Assembly: GCA_964561115.1 (NCBI GenBank)
Contig: CAZLOE010000003.1
Location: 1-64,000 of the forward strand
From: CAZBSE01 sp964561115
Lineage (GTDB): Bacteria > Actinomycetota > Humimicrobiia > Humimicrobiales > Humimicrobiaceae
DNA: 64,000 bases
Direction: 5' to 3'
Part shown: in pieces, positions 9,487 through 18,999 of the stretch
How positions within the stretch are numbered: the stretch's first letter is position 1
How the letters are laid out: each line of letters begins with the position of its first letter
The notes under the pieces: model-generated
Seen by the model: the letters and a program-made list of their open reading frames with translations, nothing else
Database searches by the model: none
Told to the model about the DNA's origin: nothing
Program-made: the position numbers and the translations under genes

Positions 9487-11061
9487 TTATTTATTCTTTC
9501 TGAATTTTTTAAATAAATTTACTACAAATTTTATCTCTTCCATTTTAAATAAAAATGTGCAGGCTATATAAATACCGGCACTGACAATAATTGCCGAAAG
9601 CAAGAGCAGTATAAGCGGCCACAGACCCTGATAGGCATAAGCTTCAAGCCACTCCCATAAAAAATACAGTACAGCACTCATCACAGCCACTGCAGCAAGG
9701 ATCTTGCCGTATGATACAAATATCCTCCTCCCCCCGAAACTTCCGATCTTTTTTCTCAGTATGATTATCAGGATCACCACATTACACAGTGCGACCAGAG
9801 TTGTGGAAAGAGCAAGCCCGCTTACATCCATATATTTTATCAAAACCCAGTCAAGAATAAGGTTGACGACTATTGAGATACTTGCGACCTTAAGAGGCGT
9901 TTTTACATTTTTAAATGCATAGAAGACTCTGTTTAGGATCATAAGCAGGCCAAAGAATAAAAGACCCATGCTGTGAAATATCAAAATAAATGCTACCTTT
10001 CTTGTATCTCCGGCAGTGAAATTATAATGCTCAAACAGGACTCTTATAATAGGATAGCTTAAGATCATCATACCTGCAGCTGCCGGAATCATTATATATC
10101 CTATTCCCCTGATACCCAGGGAAAAGCTTTCTTTTATCCCCCTGACATCGTCACCGGCTGCCTGCCTGGATATTAAAGGATACAGCACGGTCACAATTGC
10201 TACGGTAAACACACCGAGCGGCAGATTTGCGACTCTCCATGATAAGGTCAGAGCAGTGGTATTTCCACCTCCAAGATTTAATGCAAAAAAATTATCCACA
10301 CTGTTATTCAGTTGTACCGCACCTAAACTTAAAAGGATGGGCAGCATAAGAGAAAATATTTCTCTTACTCCTTTATGTTTGAAATCGATCTTAAACCTGT
10401 ATTTTAAAGGTGATGCTCTAAGCTGGGGTATCTGTATTATAAGATGGAATATTGATCCTATCATTACACCGACAGCCATACTGTATATACCCATACGGTT
10501 AAAAAGTAAGACCACAAAACCTATGGTAATTATATTCATCACAAAAGGAGCAATCGAGGGTATGGTAAAAATATTATGTGAGTTTAATATTCCCGTAGCC
10601 AGTCCGGACATAGACAGCAGAACGAGGGAGAATATCATAATTCTATTCATGACTATAAATTTATATACATCCATCTGGTTATTTGCAATTCTTGTAAGAA
10701 TAGAACCTATTTCAGGAGAAAAAATAAATATAACAATAGAGATGACAAAAAAAACTACTGCCATTATATTTATGACCGAATTTACAAAAATCCTTAAATC
10801 ATTTTTCCTGTCATTCTTCAAATATGCAGAATAAATGGGTATAAACGCTGCGACTATCAGACTTTCTGCAATTAGTATCCTGAAAAGATTGGGAATAAAA
10901 TAAGCCCAGGTAAAAGCATCAGTCTCATAGGTGATGCCAAAATAGCCAGCCATTATCTGATCTCTTACCAGTCCGGATATTTTTGAAAGCAGAATAGCTA
11001 TTACCACCATGAATGTGGCACTAAAAATCCTTTTTCTTGACAGTAAATAGTCTTCATCCAT
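9487..11061 (-). CDS. murJ: Lipid II flippase MurJ (MviN)
   Basis: Integral membrane flippase of the MOP superfamily that moves lipid II across the inner membrane for peptidoglycan synthesis. The 524 aa contain about 14 hydrophobic segments. The N-terminal hallmark ISGLVRDQIMAGYFG followed by TDAFTWAYFIPNLFRIL is clear, as are FFALNLGGG and GVFTVAIVTVLYP. The start codon at 11061 is ATG (MDEDYLLSRKRIF). It is divergent from rpsT across a 142-nt AT-rich gap that must hold both promoters. Fits with the other wall and shape genes in the window. Confidence 0.95.
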   Translation of the reverse strand: MDEDYLLSRKRIFSATFMVVIAILLSKISGLVRDQIMAGYFGITYETDAFTWAYFIPNLFRILIAESLIVAAFIPIYSAYLKNDRKNDLRIFVNSVINIMAVVFFVISIVIFIFSPEIGSILTRIANNQMDVYKFIVMNRIMIFSLVLLSMSGLATGILNSHNIFTIPSIAPFVMNIITIGFVVLLFNRMGIYSMAVGVMIGSIFHLIIQIPQLRASPLKYRFKIDFKHKGVREIFSLMLPILLSLGAVQLNNSVDNFFALNLGGGNTTALTLSWRVANLPLGVFTVAIVTVLYPLISRQAAGDDVRGIKESFSLGIRGIGYIMIPAAAGMMILSYPIIRVLFEHYNFTAGDTRKVAFILIFHSMGLLFFGLLMILNRVFYAFKNVKTPLKVASISIVVNLILDWVLIKYMDVSGLALSTTLVALCNVVILIIILRKKIGSFGGRRIFVSYGKILAAVAVMSAVLYFLWEWLEAYAYQGLWPLILLLLSAIIVSAGIYIACTFLFKMEEIKFVVNLFKKFRKNK

Positions 11062-11203
11062 AATTATATTATATTACAGATGCCATTAAAAAACGTATTA
11101 TATCATTTAAATAAGTGTAGTAATAAATATTTTTATTTATTTAAAAAAATGTTAAAATGTAGCCTCGTTTAAAACTGACAGACACATGAGAGGAAAAAGT
11201 TAG

Positions 11204-11479
11204 ATGCCGAATATAAAGTCACAGGAAAAAAGGGATAGACAGAACATTAAAAGAAGAGCCGGAAATAAATTGCTTAAAGCAAGAATAAAGACCGACCAAA
11301 AAAAACTTGCTGAAGCTGTAGATAAAAAAAACCTAAAAGATGCTGAGAATAACCTAAACGCGTTTTTTAAACATCTGGATAAGGCAGTAAAAAACGGTGC
11401 AGTTCACAAGAATTTTTCAGCCAATAAAAAATCAAAAGCAGCAAAACTTGTAAACTCAATAAAAAAGCAGACGACCTAA
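11204..11479 (+). CDS. rpsT: Small ribosomal subunit protein bS20
   Basis: Binds 16S rRNA and helps 30S assembly. 91 aa, highly basic, all-helical, with the family start MPNIKSQEKRDRQN and the conserved HKNFSANKKSKAAKLV. A GAGAGGA Shine-Dalgarno lies about 9 nt before ATG. It is one of few plus-strand genes, converging on holA with only 9 nt between stops. The rpsT/holA convergent arrangement is common. A small GACC-TAA-GGTC dyad spans the stop, but there is no clear terminator. Confidence 0.97.
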   Translation: MPNIKSQEKRDRQNIKRRAGNKLLKARIKTDQKKLAEAVDKKNLKDAENNLNAFFKHLDKAVKNGAVHKNFSANKKSKAAKLVNSIKKQTT

Positions 11480-11488
11480 GGTCATTAT

Positions 11489-12526
11489 TCAGATACTTAT
11501 ATCCACAATTTCCAATACCAGCCTTTTAACCAGATTATCATCCTGACCGGCATTACTCCTAAACCTTATATCATAATCATTTAAAAGCTTGAATACTTTA
11601 ATTATTTCAGCTTTTGTATAATTACTGCTCCACTTGATATATTTACTCACCAGCTTGCTGACAAAATATGGAGGGACTTTCATACTGCTCTTAATATAGT
11701 CCGTTACTGATGACCTGCCGCTTGCGGATTTAATATACAGAAAGCATTTAAACATTCTATGGACCAGGGTTACCAGTCCTATCATGCTTTGCTTTTCATC
11801 CAGCAACGGTTTTAATGCTTCAAGGCTGCCTTTCTTGTCCCGCCTGCCCAGGCAATCTACCAGGTCAAAAATTTTCATTGAGTAGACACGGCTTACTAAA
11901 AATCTGACAGCATCTTCATTAATTACTTTTTTAGTTTCTGAACCTATATAATTATAAAGTTTTTCATACTCCTTCTTAAGCAAATTCAAATCCAGATTTA
12001 CATTTTCTATTAAAAGTGATGCAGCTGAGTCGGTGAATGACACTCCATCGGATCTGGACCTTTCGCTAAGCCAGCCTTTAAGTTCGCTTCCACCTGGTGC
12101 TCTCAACTGCTTGACAGTACCGGTTTTTTTAACCAGATCCATCAGCTCGGGATTTAATTTCTGCTTTGCTGAAGTGAGAATAAAGACTATATCCGGACTT
12201 TGCTTATTATTTATTGAGATCAATTCCATAATTTTCTTCCGTAGCGATATGGAGACTTTCTCAATATACTTTATTACCGCTATTTTTTTAGAAGAGAATA
12301 AAGAAGGAGTGCTTATATAATTGTTAAATCCTTCCTCGTCGATCTCTTCTGCTCCGTTAAACACCTCAAAATCCGTATCAATATTGATCTTACCCTTAAG
12401 GAAATCTTCAATACTATTCAACCTGTCATCCAGCATTGAATCACTGCTGCTTATATACAGATAGCATGGCTCCAGGCTCTCCAGCCTGATGGACTCTTTT
12501 TTTGATTTGTCATCCTTCATATTCAC
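11489..12526 (-). CDS. holA: DNA polymerase III delta subunit (HolA)
   Basis: Clamp-loader delta subunit that opens the sliding clamp. 345 aa, typical length. It has the weakly conserved pattern of the family: CYLYISSSDSMLDDRLNSIE at the start, the SLFSSKKIAVIKYIEK strand, SPDIVFILTSAKQKLNPEL and a C-terminal helical collar. Identification rests on this pattern and on position: directly after comEC (14 nt) and opposite rpsT, as in many Gram-positive genomes. Confidence 0.9.
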   Translation of the reverse strand: MNMKDDKSKKESIRLESLEPCYLYISSSDSMLDDRLNSIEDFLKGKINIDTDFEVFNGAEEIDEEGFNNYISTPSLFSSKKIAVIKYIEKVSISLRKKIMELISINNKQSPDIVFILTSAKQKLNPELMDLVKKTGTVKQLRAPGGSELKGWLSERSRSDGVSFTDSAASLLIENVNLDLNLLKKEYEKLYNYIGSETKKVINEDAVRFLVSRVYSMKIFDLVDCLGRRDKKGSLEALKPLLDEKQSMIGLVTLVHRMFKCFLYIKSASGRSSVTDYIKSSMKVPPYFVSKLVSKYIKWSSNYTKAEIIKVFKLLNDYDIRFRSNAGQDDNLVKRLVLEIVDISI

Positions 12527-12540
12527 TATATCAAGCTATA

Positions 12541-14211
12541 TCAATCCCGATTGCTTTTATTAATACAGGTTTTTCTAACAATTATAATGGCTGCAGATAA
12601 TATAACCATAAATATTATATAATAAACCACCACATCTTTTATACGGTAATCATTAAAATTTAAAATAAAAAAATCCTGTTCAGATAAAATTTTAACCATT
12701 ATTAAAATATATCTAAAAAAAACTGTGGATGATTTAAGTATAAAGCAGCCCGCAGGGGGCCATAATATACTGACAAATGAAGAATTTATCAGAATAAAAA
12801 GAAGAATGTAAAATACCGGCAGTATCAGAATATTGGCTGCCGGTGAGATCAAAGAGAATTTTTTAAAAAAGTAGGCTAATATAGGGAAAAGGACTGCCTG
12901 TATAGAAAAAGTCATAAGGCCGATTTTTATAATAAAATTCTTTTTGAGTTTTAATAATGAGAAAATACGGCCGGCTATTTTTCTTACCACCGGGTAAATA
13001 AAGATTAATGCTGCCATGGAGCCGTATGACATCCAGAATCCCAGATCATAGAGAAAGTAAGGATTAAAGAGTACCATTATAATATATGAAAGGTATAGTA
13101 AAAATCTGTAATTATATTCCCTGTTCCAATTTGAAGCAAGAAATATGAAAATAAATACGACTGAGGCTCTTAATGTGCTGGCTCTTCCACCTGTCAGAAA
13201 ATTGTAAAATACTAATAATACAACTACTGCCCAGAATGCAATAAAAGAAGGCTTCATCTTTCTGATAAGAATGTACACCATGGATATAAAAAAAGAAATA
13301 TGCAGCCCGGAAATGGCAAATAAGTGATATAATCCGCACTCTTTAAAATTTTCCGAAAGATATTCCGGGATATTATTTCTGTTGCCGAGTATTAAAGCCT
13401 CAGCTATGCAAGCATTTTCAATTTTTAGACTTTTATAAAATGTGTTTTTTATGCAACGGTAAAGTCTCCCTCGCAGATAAAACATTTTTGAAGCCAAGCT
13501 CCTGCATTCAATTCTCTCGGTATTTCCGCTCTTTACGTTAAAGTACAGACAGTCCTGACTTACAGTTTCAGATTTACCAGAATCTCCCTGTTTTAAATTT
13601 CCCATCAGCCTTAAATAATCATCCCTTCGAAGAGATTTAGCTCTTGCACTGTCCAGCCTTACACTTAGTGATTCATTTACAGAGTAAAAACTATTCAAAT
13701 TTCCGCTTCGGTCATAAACATGTACGCTTCCTGCTTCCAGGAAAAAATTTAAACTACCGAAATAATAGTCAGGATGGTCTGAAATCCTTCCTTCTATAAT
13801 TACGTCATTACAGCAAAAATTTCTGTCCCTGGATATGGATAATAAAATTTTCTTACTTTGGCCGTATTGATATATACTGATAATTGAATTTCCGATGACC
13901 AGTAAAATAAAAAATGGGATCACCATCAGAACAGAAAACTTTAGAAAATTCCTTTCAGAATCAGGCTGAAATAGTTTTGCGGATAAGGGCGCGAAAGAAG
14001 AGCCTAAAGGAAACCTTATTGAAAGTCTCCTTATTAATATAACCTCTAAAATCAGCATCAATAAGATAAATACAGCCTCTACGGTAAAAATATGGGGGTT
14101 GTAATAATGGTGTCTGCTTCCTATATAAATCCCTATAGTCAATCCAGCAGTCCAGAAAAGATAAAATTCCCTTAATAGAAATGACAGTATTTTCTGCTTT
14201 ATACTATTCAA
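12541..14211 (-). CDS. comEC: DNA uptake channel protein ComEC, form lacking the C-terminal hydrolase domain
   Basis: Polytopic membrane protein that forms the channel for single-stranded DNA during natural transformation. 556 aa. An N-terminal membrane segment and an OB-like extracellular region (about 125-260) precede the competence domain with ALILGNRNNIPEYLSENFKE and the signature HLFAISGLHISFFISM. It ends in the membrane part; the metallo-beta-lactamase-like domain found in full ComEC (about 750-800 aa) is missing. The start overlaps the comEA stop by 4 nt (ATGA). No frameshift remnant of the missing domain is seen before holA, which starts 14 nt later. Confidence 0.93.
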   Translation of the reverse strand: MNSIKQKILSFLLREFYLFWTAGLTIGIYIGSRHHYYNPHIFTVEAVFILLMLILEVILIRRLSIRFPLGSSFAPLSAKLFQPDSERNFLKFSVLMVIPFFILLVIGNSIISIYQYGQSKKILLSISRDRNFCCNDVIIEGRISDHPDYYFGSLNFFLEAGSVHVYDRSGNLNSFYSVNESLSVRLDSARAKSLRRDDYLRLMGNLKQGDSGKSETVSQDCLYFNVKSGNTERIECRSLASKMFYLRGRLYRCIKNTFYKSLKIENACIAEALILGNRNNIPEYLSENFKECGLYHLFAISGLHISFFISMVYILIRKMKPSFIAFWAVVVLLVFYNFLTGGRASTLRASVVFIFIFLASNWNREYNYRFLLYLSYIIMVLFNPYFLYDLGFWMSYGSMAALIFIYPVVRKIAGRIFSLLKLKKNFIIKIGLMTFSIQAVLFPILAYFFKKFSLISPAANILILPVFYILLFILINSSFVSILWPPAGCFILKSSTVFFRYILIMVKILSEQDFFILNFNDYRIKDVVVYYIIFMVILSAAIIIVRKTCINKSNRD

Positions 14212-14996
14212 ATAGATATATACTGCTTGATTTTTTCATACTTTTTTTCACCTATACCTGTAACGTTTTGTAATTCTTCTTTAGTCTTGAAAGGGCCATT
14301 TTTATTTCTGTAATCAATGATGCTTTTGGCAGTTACAGGTCCTACACCGGGCAGTGATTCCAGCTCTTCCAGGCCCGCACTATTTATATTTATGTTCCTG
14401 TTTTCTGAATAGCTGTTATTTTCTGGATGCTCACTGGTAAAAAACAAAAATCCTCCACTGCTTATTTCCTCCAGTGATGGAATATAAATCCTCTGCCCGT
14501 CAAATACTTCCTCTGCGAGATTTATAATCTCCAGGCAGGCATATTCACTTTGACCGCCTGCAAGCTTTAACAGGTCTATTACCCTTGCCCCATTTTTTAT
14601 TTCATATACTCCGGGATTTTTGACTTCACCGCAGATATAAGCTTTTATAACGCCGCCGGTCTGGGCCATCCCATCATAATTATATGTATCTTCCAAATCC
14701 ACTATTACGCCTGAACCAACACTTTCTTCTTTTTCCGTTTTTATTTCATCATCTACTCCAATATCATTTCCTTTATCAACAATATTTAAATTACTTTCCA
14801 AATAATAACTCTTAAGAATATTTTCCTTTCTTTTTATCTCAATCTTTTGGTTTATAAAAATAAAAATGAAAGAAGTTATTATTAAGAAAATAAATCCCGG
14901 AATAATAAAATAGAAATGCCTGTTTCTCCTATATCTGATTTTGTCAATGAAGAATTTACCTCTGCTTATTTTTTCCTTTAAATCAAATAAATTCAT
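14208..14996 (-). CDS. comEA: Competence DNA-binding protein ComEA
   Basis: Membrane-anchored receptor that binds incoming double-stranded DNA and hands it to ComEC. 262 aa: a positively charged N-terminus, one membrane helix at about 30-48 (FIIPGFIFLIITSFIFIFI), a spacer, an SLBB-like domain (AYICGEVKNPGVYEIKNGAR) and a C-terminal helix-hairpin-helix pair (NININSAGLEELESLPGVGP, then TGIGEKKYEKIKQYI). Longer than the minimal pilus-type ComEA because of the SLBB domain, like the Firmicute and Actinobacterial form. It heads a comEA-comEC-holA transcription unit. Confidence 0.95.
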   Translation of the reverse strand: MNLFDLKEKISRGKFFIDKIRYRRNRHFYFIIPGFIFLIITSFIFIFINQKIEIKRKENILKSYYLESNLNIVDKGNDIGVDDEIKTEKEESVGSGVIVDLEDTYNYDGMAQTGGVIKAYICGEVKNPGVYEIKNGARVIDLLKLAGGQSEYACLEIINLAEEVFDGQRIYIPSLEEISSGGFLFFTSEHPENNSYSENRNININSAGLEELESLPGVGPVTAKSIIDYRNKNGPFKTKEELQNVTGIGEKKYEKIKQYISI

Positions 14997-15277
14997 CTGG
15001 CTTATTTTACATATTTATGCTATTGTACATATGCATTATAGCATAAGAACAATAATTTTAAAGCATAAAACTTGATTATTCTATTTCCTTTTTATCATTA
15101 AGGGTTAAAAAATCAGATATTTAAAAAATCATTCATCTAATGTAAAAAAAAAATAAATTATAGTGTATATTATTAAATATTATGATACAATTATTAACTA
15201 TTATAATAAAATAACTATGTAAAGAACTATAAATATTAATAAGGCAAAAGTAATCTGGTCGTCAAAAAGGAGAAGAT
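14997..15277. other. Divergent AT-rich intergenic region
   Basis: 281 nt between comEA (minus) and the DUF2283 gene (plus). It is very AT-rich. Apart from the comEA promoter candidate (15035-15062) and a Shine-Dalgarno (AAGGAG at about 15268-15273) for the plus-strand gene, I see no hairpins, repeats or hidden coding sequence. Confidence 0.6.
15035..15062 (-). promoter_or_regulatory. Candidate promoter for comEA-comEC-holA
   Basis: Minus strand TTTAAA (15057-15062), 16-nt spacer, TATAAT (15035-15040), leaving a leader of about 32 nt before the comEA ATG. The -10 is perfect and the -35 weak. No competence-specific box was recognised. Confidence 0.45.
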
Positions 15278-15490
15278 TTGGAGTTTAAATATATTAAAGA
15301 GGCTGACATTTTAATTATAATACTTGCAAATGAAAAAATAGAATATGCTGAGCAGGCCGGGCCTATTAATATACATTTCTCCATTGATAAAAAGCCCGTA
15401 CTTATTGAAATATTAAATGCAACCGATTTTTTATCAAAAGCTTTGGATTTCACAAAGAAGGCTGAAGATTATAAGCATTCTAAATTATAA
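15278..15490 (+). CDS. Small DUF2283-family protein
   Basis: 70 aa protein of the DUF2283 type: an N-terminal FKYIKEADILIIILANEKI strand pair, a short turn and IHFSIDKKPVLIEILNAT, which match the KYDxEADxLYI...GxEILxA pattern I know from this family. The function of the family is unknown; members are common near toxin-antitoxin or stress genes. The start is TTG at 15278 with AAGGAG about 4 nt before it. It lies 30 nt upstream of the PfpI gene on the same strand, so the two are probably co-transcribed in an otherwise minus-strand region. Confidence 0.8.
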   Translation: MEFKYIKEADILIIILANEKIEYAEQAGPINIHFSIDKKPVLIEILNATDFLSKALDFTKKAEDYKHSKL

Positions 15491-15520
15491 AATAAGTCCT
15501 ATTTTATTAAAGAATATATT

Positions 15521-16045
15521 ATGTCTAAGACAATATTGTTATTAATAGAAAATGAATTTAGAGACGAAGAAGCAGTTTATCCCTATTATAGATTCAAAGA
15601 AGCTGGATATGATGTAAAAATCGTAGGGCCTGAGAAAGATAAAGAATACAGGGGTAAATTCGGAGTGATCCTAAAATCGGATCTTGCCGCTTCTGAAGTC
15701 AAGCTTGAGAATGTAATCGCAGTAATAATCCCCGGAGGATATGCACCCGATAAAATGAGGATCAACAGCGATATGGTTGACATAGTAAAGAACGCTTCTC
15801 TTCAAGGCAAAGTTGTGGCAGCGATCTGCCACGGGGGATGGATGCTTGCGGAAGCCGATATAGTCAGGGGTAAGAAAGTCACCGGCTATAAGGCGATAGC
15901 CACAGACCTAAAAAATGCCGGAGGCAGTTACATAGACAGCGAAGTAGCCGTGGATGGCAATATTGTGACTTCAAGGACTCCCGATGATCTTCCTGCATTT
16001 TGCAGTTCAATCCTTAAGCTTATAGAGACTTCCTCTAAAGAATAA
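15521..16045 (+). CDS. DJ-1/PfpI family protein (putative deglycase or cysteine hydrolase)
   Basis: 174 aa, a full-length single-domain member of the PfpI/YhbO branch of the DJ-1 superfamily. The nucleophile elbow is visible as AAICHGGWMLAEADIVRGK (C103-H104), with the acidic residue in NEFRDEE and the conserved VIIPGGYAPDKMR loop. Family members act on glyoxal-modified proteins and nucleotides or as general stress hydrolases; the substrate here cannot be assigned. It follows a DUF2283 gene and converges on leuS (17 nt apart). Confidence 0.9.
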   Translation: MSKTILLLIENEFRDEEAVYPYYRFKEAGYDVKIVGPEKDKEYRGKFGVILKSDLAASEVKLENVIAVIIPGGYAPDKMRINSDMVDIVKNASLQGKVVAAICHGGWMLAEADIVRGKKVTGYKAIATDLKNAGGSYIDSEVAVDGNIVTSRTPDDLPAFCSSILKLIETSSKE

Positions 16046-16062
16046 TATATATTCTATTTCCT

Positions 16063-18579
16063 CTAATTTTTAACTACAATATTAATAAGTTTATTTAGGA
16101 TGACTATTTTTTTTACGATCTCTTTACCCTCAATGAACTTTTTTACCTTTCCGGAAGAAAGAGCCTGTTTTTCAATCTCTTCTGAAGAAGTATCCAGAGG
16201 CAGTTTCACCCTGTCCCTTAATTTTCCATTTACCTGAAATATTATGGTGACCAGTTCTTCTTTTGCGATCTCCTTATCATAATCCGGCCAGGGTACCTTA
16301 TGGATACTTTCCTGGTTTCCGGCCCTAAACCACAATTCTTCGGTAATAAATGGGACAATGGGTGACAGCAGCATAAGCAATTTTCCGGTCAGCTCTCTCA
16401 CAAGAGCACCGTTTTTGTTACTATCTTTGATATCTTCCTGGTACTTATACATCAGATTGACCAGTTCCATAACAGCACTTATAGCCGTATTGAAGTTAAA
16501 TCTATTTAAAATATCATCAGTCACCTTCCTTATGGTCTGGTGCAATTTTCTGTACAACTCTTTTTCAATATCATTAAGCTTACCCTTTTTGAATTCTTCT
16601 TTAATATTTGCTTCAGTCCTGCCAGCCAGCTTTATATTTCTTATCACCAGCTTCCATAATCTCTTTAAAAACCTGTTCGCTCCCTCTACCGCACTGTCAC
16701 TCCAGTCAACTGGACTGTCTGCCGGCCCCATAAAAAGTATGTACAGCCTTAAAGTATCTGCGCTGTACCTGCTGTAAATCTCAGAAGGATTGACAATATT
16801 GCCTTTGGATTTTGACATTTTTTGGCCGTCCAGATTCACAACACCATGAGGAAAATATTTAATAAAGGGTTCCTTAAATTTTATAAGCCCCGCGTCATAT
16901 AACACCTTGGTAAAAAATCTTGAATATATTAGGTGCATAGTAGCATGCTCTATTCCCCCTATATACTGGTCCACAGGCATCCAGTAATCTACTTCTTTGC
17001 TGTCAAAAGCAGCCTGGTCATAATGCGGGCTGCAGTATCTTAAAAAATACCATGATGAACAGACAAAAGTATCCATAGTATCTGTTTCCCTCCTGGCCTT
17101 ACCCCCGCACCTGGGACAGGTGGTATTTACAAATTCATCACAATAAAAGAGAGGAGACAGCCCCCTGGGTTTGAAATCTATATCGTGGGGAAGAAGTACA
17201 GGCAGGTCCTTCTCCGGTATCGGTACCATGCCGCACCTGTCACAATATATAATAGGGATGGGGGAACCCCAGTACCTCTGCCTTGAGATAAGCCAATCCC
17301 TTAATTTATAATTCACACAAAAACTTCCCATATTATTCTTTTCAATATAGGAAGTGACTTCCTTTTTTCCCTTTTCCGATCTTATACCGCTGAATTTTCC
17401 AGAATTTATCATTATCCCTTCACCAATATATGCAGCACTTAGCTTCTTGTGATCTTTACCATCAGGGGATATTACTTCTTTTATTGGAATACCATACTTG
17501 GATGCAAATTCAAAATCCCTTTCATCATGTGCAGGAACTGCCATTATGGCACCGGTCCCATACTCCAGTAAAACATAGTTTGCGATCCATATGGGAATTC
17601 TCTGACCGTTTAAAGGATTTATAACATATCTCCCTGTAAAACAGCCTATTTTTTCAACTTCAGCCGAACCACGTTCAATATCACTCTGCGCCGAGATTAT
17701 ACTTTTAGCTTTTTTAATATCTTTCTTGAATTTTTCATCCATTATAATTTTATCTACCAGCGGGTGCTCCGGGGCAAGAATAAAAAAGGTGACTCCGAAT
17801 AATGTATCGGGTCTGGTGGTAAACACCGGAATAGAAATGCCTTCACTTCCATCAAGCTTAAAGTCTACTACGGCACCTTCGCTTCTTCCGATCCAATTTT
17901 TTTGAATAGTGAGCACTCTTTCCGGCCATCCGTCCCTGAGCAGCTCCATATCATCAAGAAGTCTCTGAGCATAATCGGTTATTTTAAAAAACCACTGAGA
18001 CAGTACCTTCTTTTCAACCGGGCTGTCACATCTCTCGCACTTTCCCGAAATGACCTGCTCGTTTGCCAGAACAGTCTGGCATGAATTACACCAATTGACC
18101 GGTGCTTCTTTCTTTTCCGCAAGACCCATTTTGTAAAATAACAGGAAGAACCATTGTGTCCACCTGTAGTAATCGGGCTCAGAGGTTATTATCTCACTTT
18201 CGAAATCGTAACTCATTCCCATGGCTTTTAGAGCTTTTCTCATCTTTGAAATATTTGCCATGGTACTCTCTTTAGGATGCAAACCGTCTCTTATTGCAGC
18301 ATTTTCTGCGGGAAGCCCAAAAGCATCAAATCCAATGGGATGCAAAACACTATACCCTTTCCTGGAATAAACTCTCGCTATGACATCCCCGATGGTATAA
18401 TTTCTGGCATGGCCCATATGCGGTTCCCCCGAAGGATAGGGGAACATCTCAAGGGCGTAATATTTAAGATCACCTTTATGGTGCTTTAGTGAATATATTT
18501 TTTCTTTTTCCCACTTTTTGACCAGTCTTTCTTCTATTTCATGAGGTCTGTAGACCTCATCTGCTGGTTTTTTTGTCAA
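16063..18579 (-). CDS. leuS: Leucyl-tRNA synthetase
   Basis: Class I synthetase that charges tRNA-Leu. 838 aa, normal bacterial size. The HIGH motif is HMGHARN near residue 54, KMSKS is KMSKSKGNIV near 575, and the CP1 editing domain (about 220-410) has TTRPDTLFG and AVPAHDERDFEFA. A zinc-ribbon insert (CDRCGMVP; CPRCGGK) is present. The C-terminal anticodon and tail domains are complete. Last gene of the obgE-to-leuS run, 33 nt after rsfS. The window also encodes tRNA-Leu(TAG). Confidence 0.98.
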   Translation of the reverse strand: MTKKPADEVYRPHEIEERLVKKWEKEKIYSLKHHKGDLKYYALEMFPYPSGEPHMGHARNYTIGDVIARVYSRKGYSVLHPIGFDAFGLPAENAAIRDGLHPKESTMANISKMRKALKAMGMSYDFESEIITSEPDYYRWTQWFFLLFYKMGLAEKKEAPVNWCNSCQTVLANEQVISGKCERCDSPVEKKVLSQWFFKITDYAQRLLDDMELLRDGWPERVLTIQKNWIGRSEGAVVDFKLDGSEGISIPVFTTRPDTLFGVTFFILAPEHPLVDKIIMDEKFKKDIKKAKSIISAQSDIERGSAEVEKIGCFTGRYVINPLNGQRIPIWIANYVLLEYGTGAIMAVPAHDERDFEFASKYGIPIKEVISPDGKDHKKLSAAYIGEGIMINSGKFSGIRSEKGKKEVTSYIEKNNMGSFCVNYKLRDWLISRQRYWGSPIPIIYCDRCGMVPIPEKDLPVLLPHDIDFKPRGLSPLFYCDEFVNTTCPRCGGKARRETDTMDTFVCSSWYFLRYCSPHYDQAAFDSKEVDYWMPVDQYIGGIEHATMHLIYSRFFTKVLYDAGLIKFKEPFIKYFPHGVVNLDGQKMSKSKGNIVNPSEIYSRYSADTLRLYILFMGPADSPVDWSDSAVEGANRFLKRLWKLVIRNIKLAGRTEANIKEEFKKGKLNDIEKELYRKLHQTIRKVTDDILNRFNFNTAISAVMELVNLMYKYQEDIKDSNKNGALVRELTGKLLMLLSPIVPFITEELWFRAGNQESIHKVPWPDYDKEIAKEELVTIIFQVNGKLRDRVKLPLDTSSEEIEKQALSSGKVKKFIEGKEIVKKIVILNKLINIVVKN

Positions 18580-18612
18580 ATCCTGTTCCTTTCCGGATTA
18601 TTTTAAATAAAC

Positions 18613-18999
18613 TCAATTCCATTTGATTTCTCTGGAATCTTTCCACAATCTTTCAAGCTTGTAATATTCCCTTAACTCATTGGTAAAAATATGAACAACA
18701 AAATCATCATAATCAGCAAGTATCCAGTTTCCCTCTGAAAGCCCGCACACATTAATAGGATAAAGTTTGTCTTTCTTCAGATTTATATATATATCTTCCT
18801 GTATTCTTCTGGTCAATCTGGTATTTCTTGCACTGATTATTATGAAGTAATCGGTGATGATCAATCTGGACCTCATGTCCAGTATTTTTATATAATCCGC
18901 TTTCTTCTCATCAGCTATTCTGGCGACTTTCTTTACTATTGCTTTTATGTCTACCACTTTCGGCTTAGGGTTTCTGCCCTTTACTATTTTCTTTATCAC
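18613..18999 (-). CDS. rsfS: Ribosomal silencing factor RsfS
   Basis: Binds uL14 and blocks subunit joining when nutrients are scarce. 128 aa with the family pattern: ADEKKADYIKILDMRSRLII, TDYFIIISARNTRLTRRIQE, EGNWILADYDDFVVHIFTNE and RLWKDSREI. The start is GTG, overlapping the stop of the LCP gene by 4 nt (GTGA), which implies coupling. The nadD-lcp-rsfS-leuS order is typical of Actinobacteria. Confidence 0.96.
   Translation of the reverse strand: MIKKIVKGRNPKPKVVDIKAIVKKVARIADEKKADYIKILDMRSRLIITDYFIIISARNTRLTRRIQEDIYINLKKDKLYPINVCGLSEGNWILADYDDFVVHIFTNELREYYKLERLWKDSREIKWN

Noticed and set aside
13112..13339. 75-codon open frame inside comEC on the same strand
   Set aside because: It lies wholly within comEC in another frame, with no Shine-Dalgarno and no family pattern.
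15060..15270. AT-rich stretch as a possible replication origin
   Set aside because: No DnaA-box cluster and no dnaA, dnaN or gyr genes nearby; AT-richness is common in spacers here.
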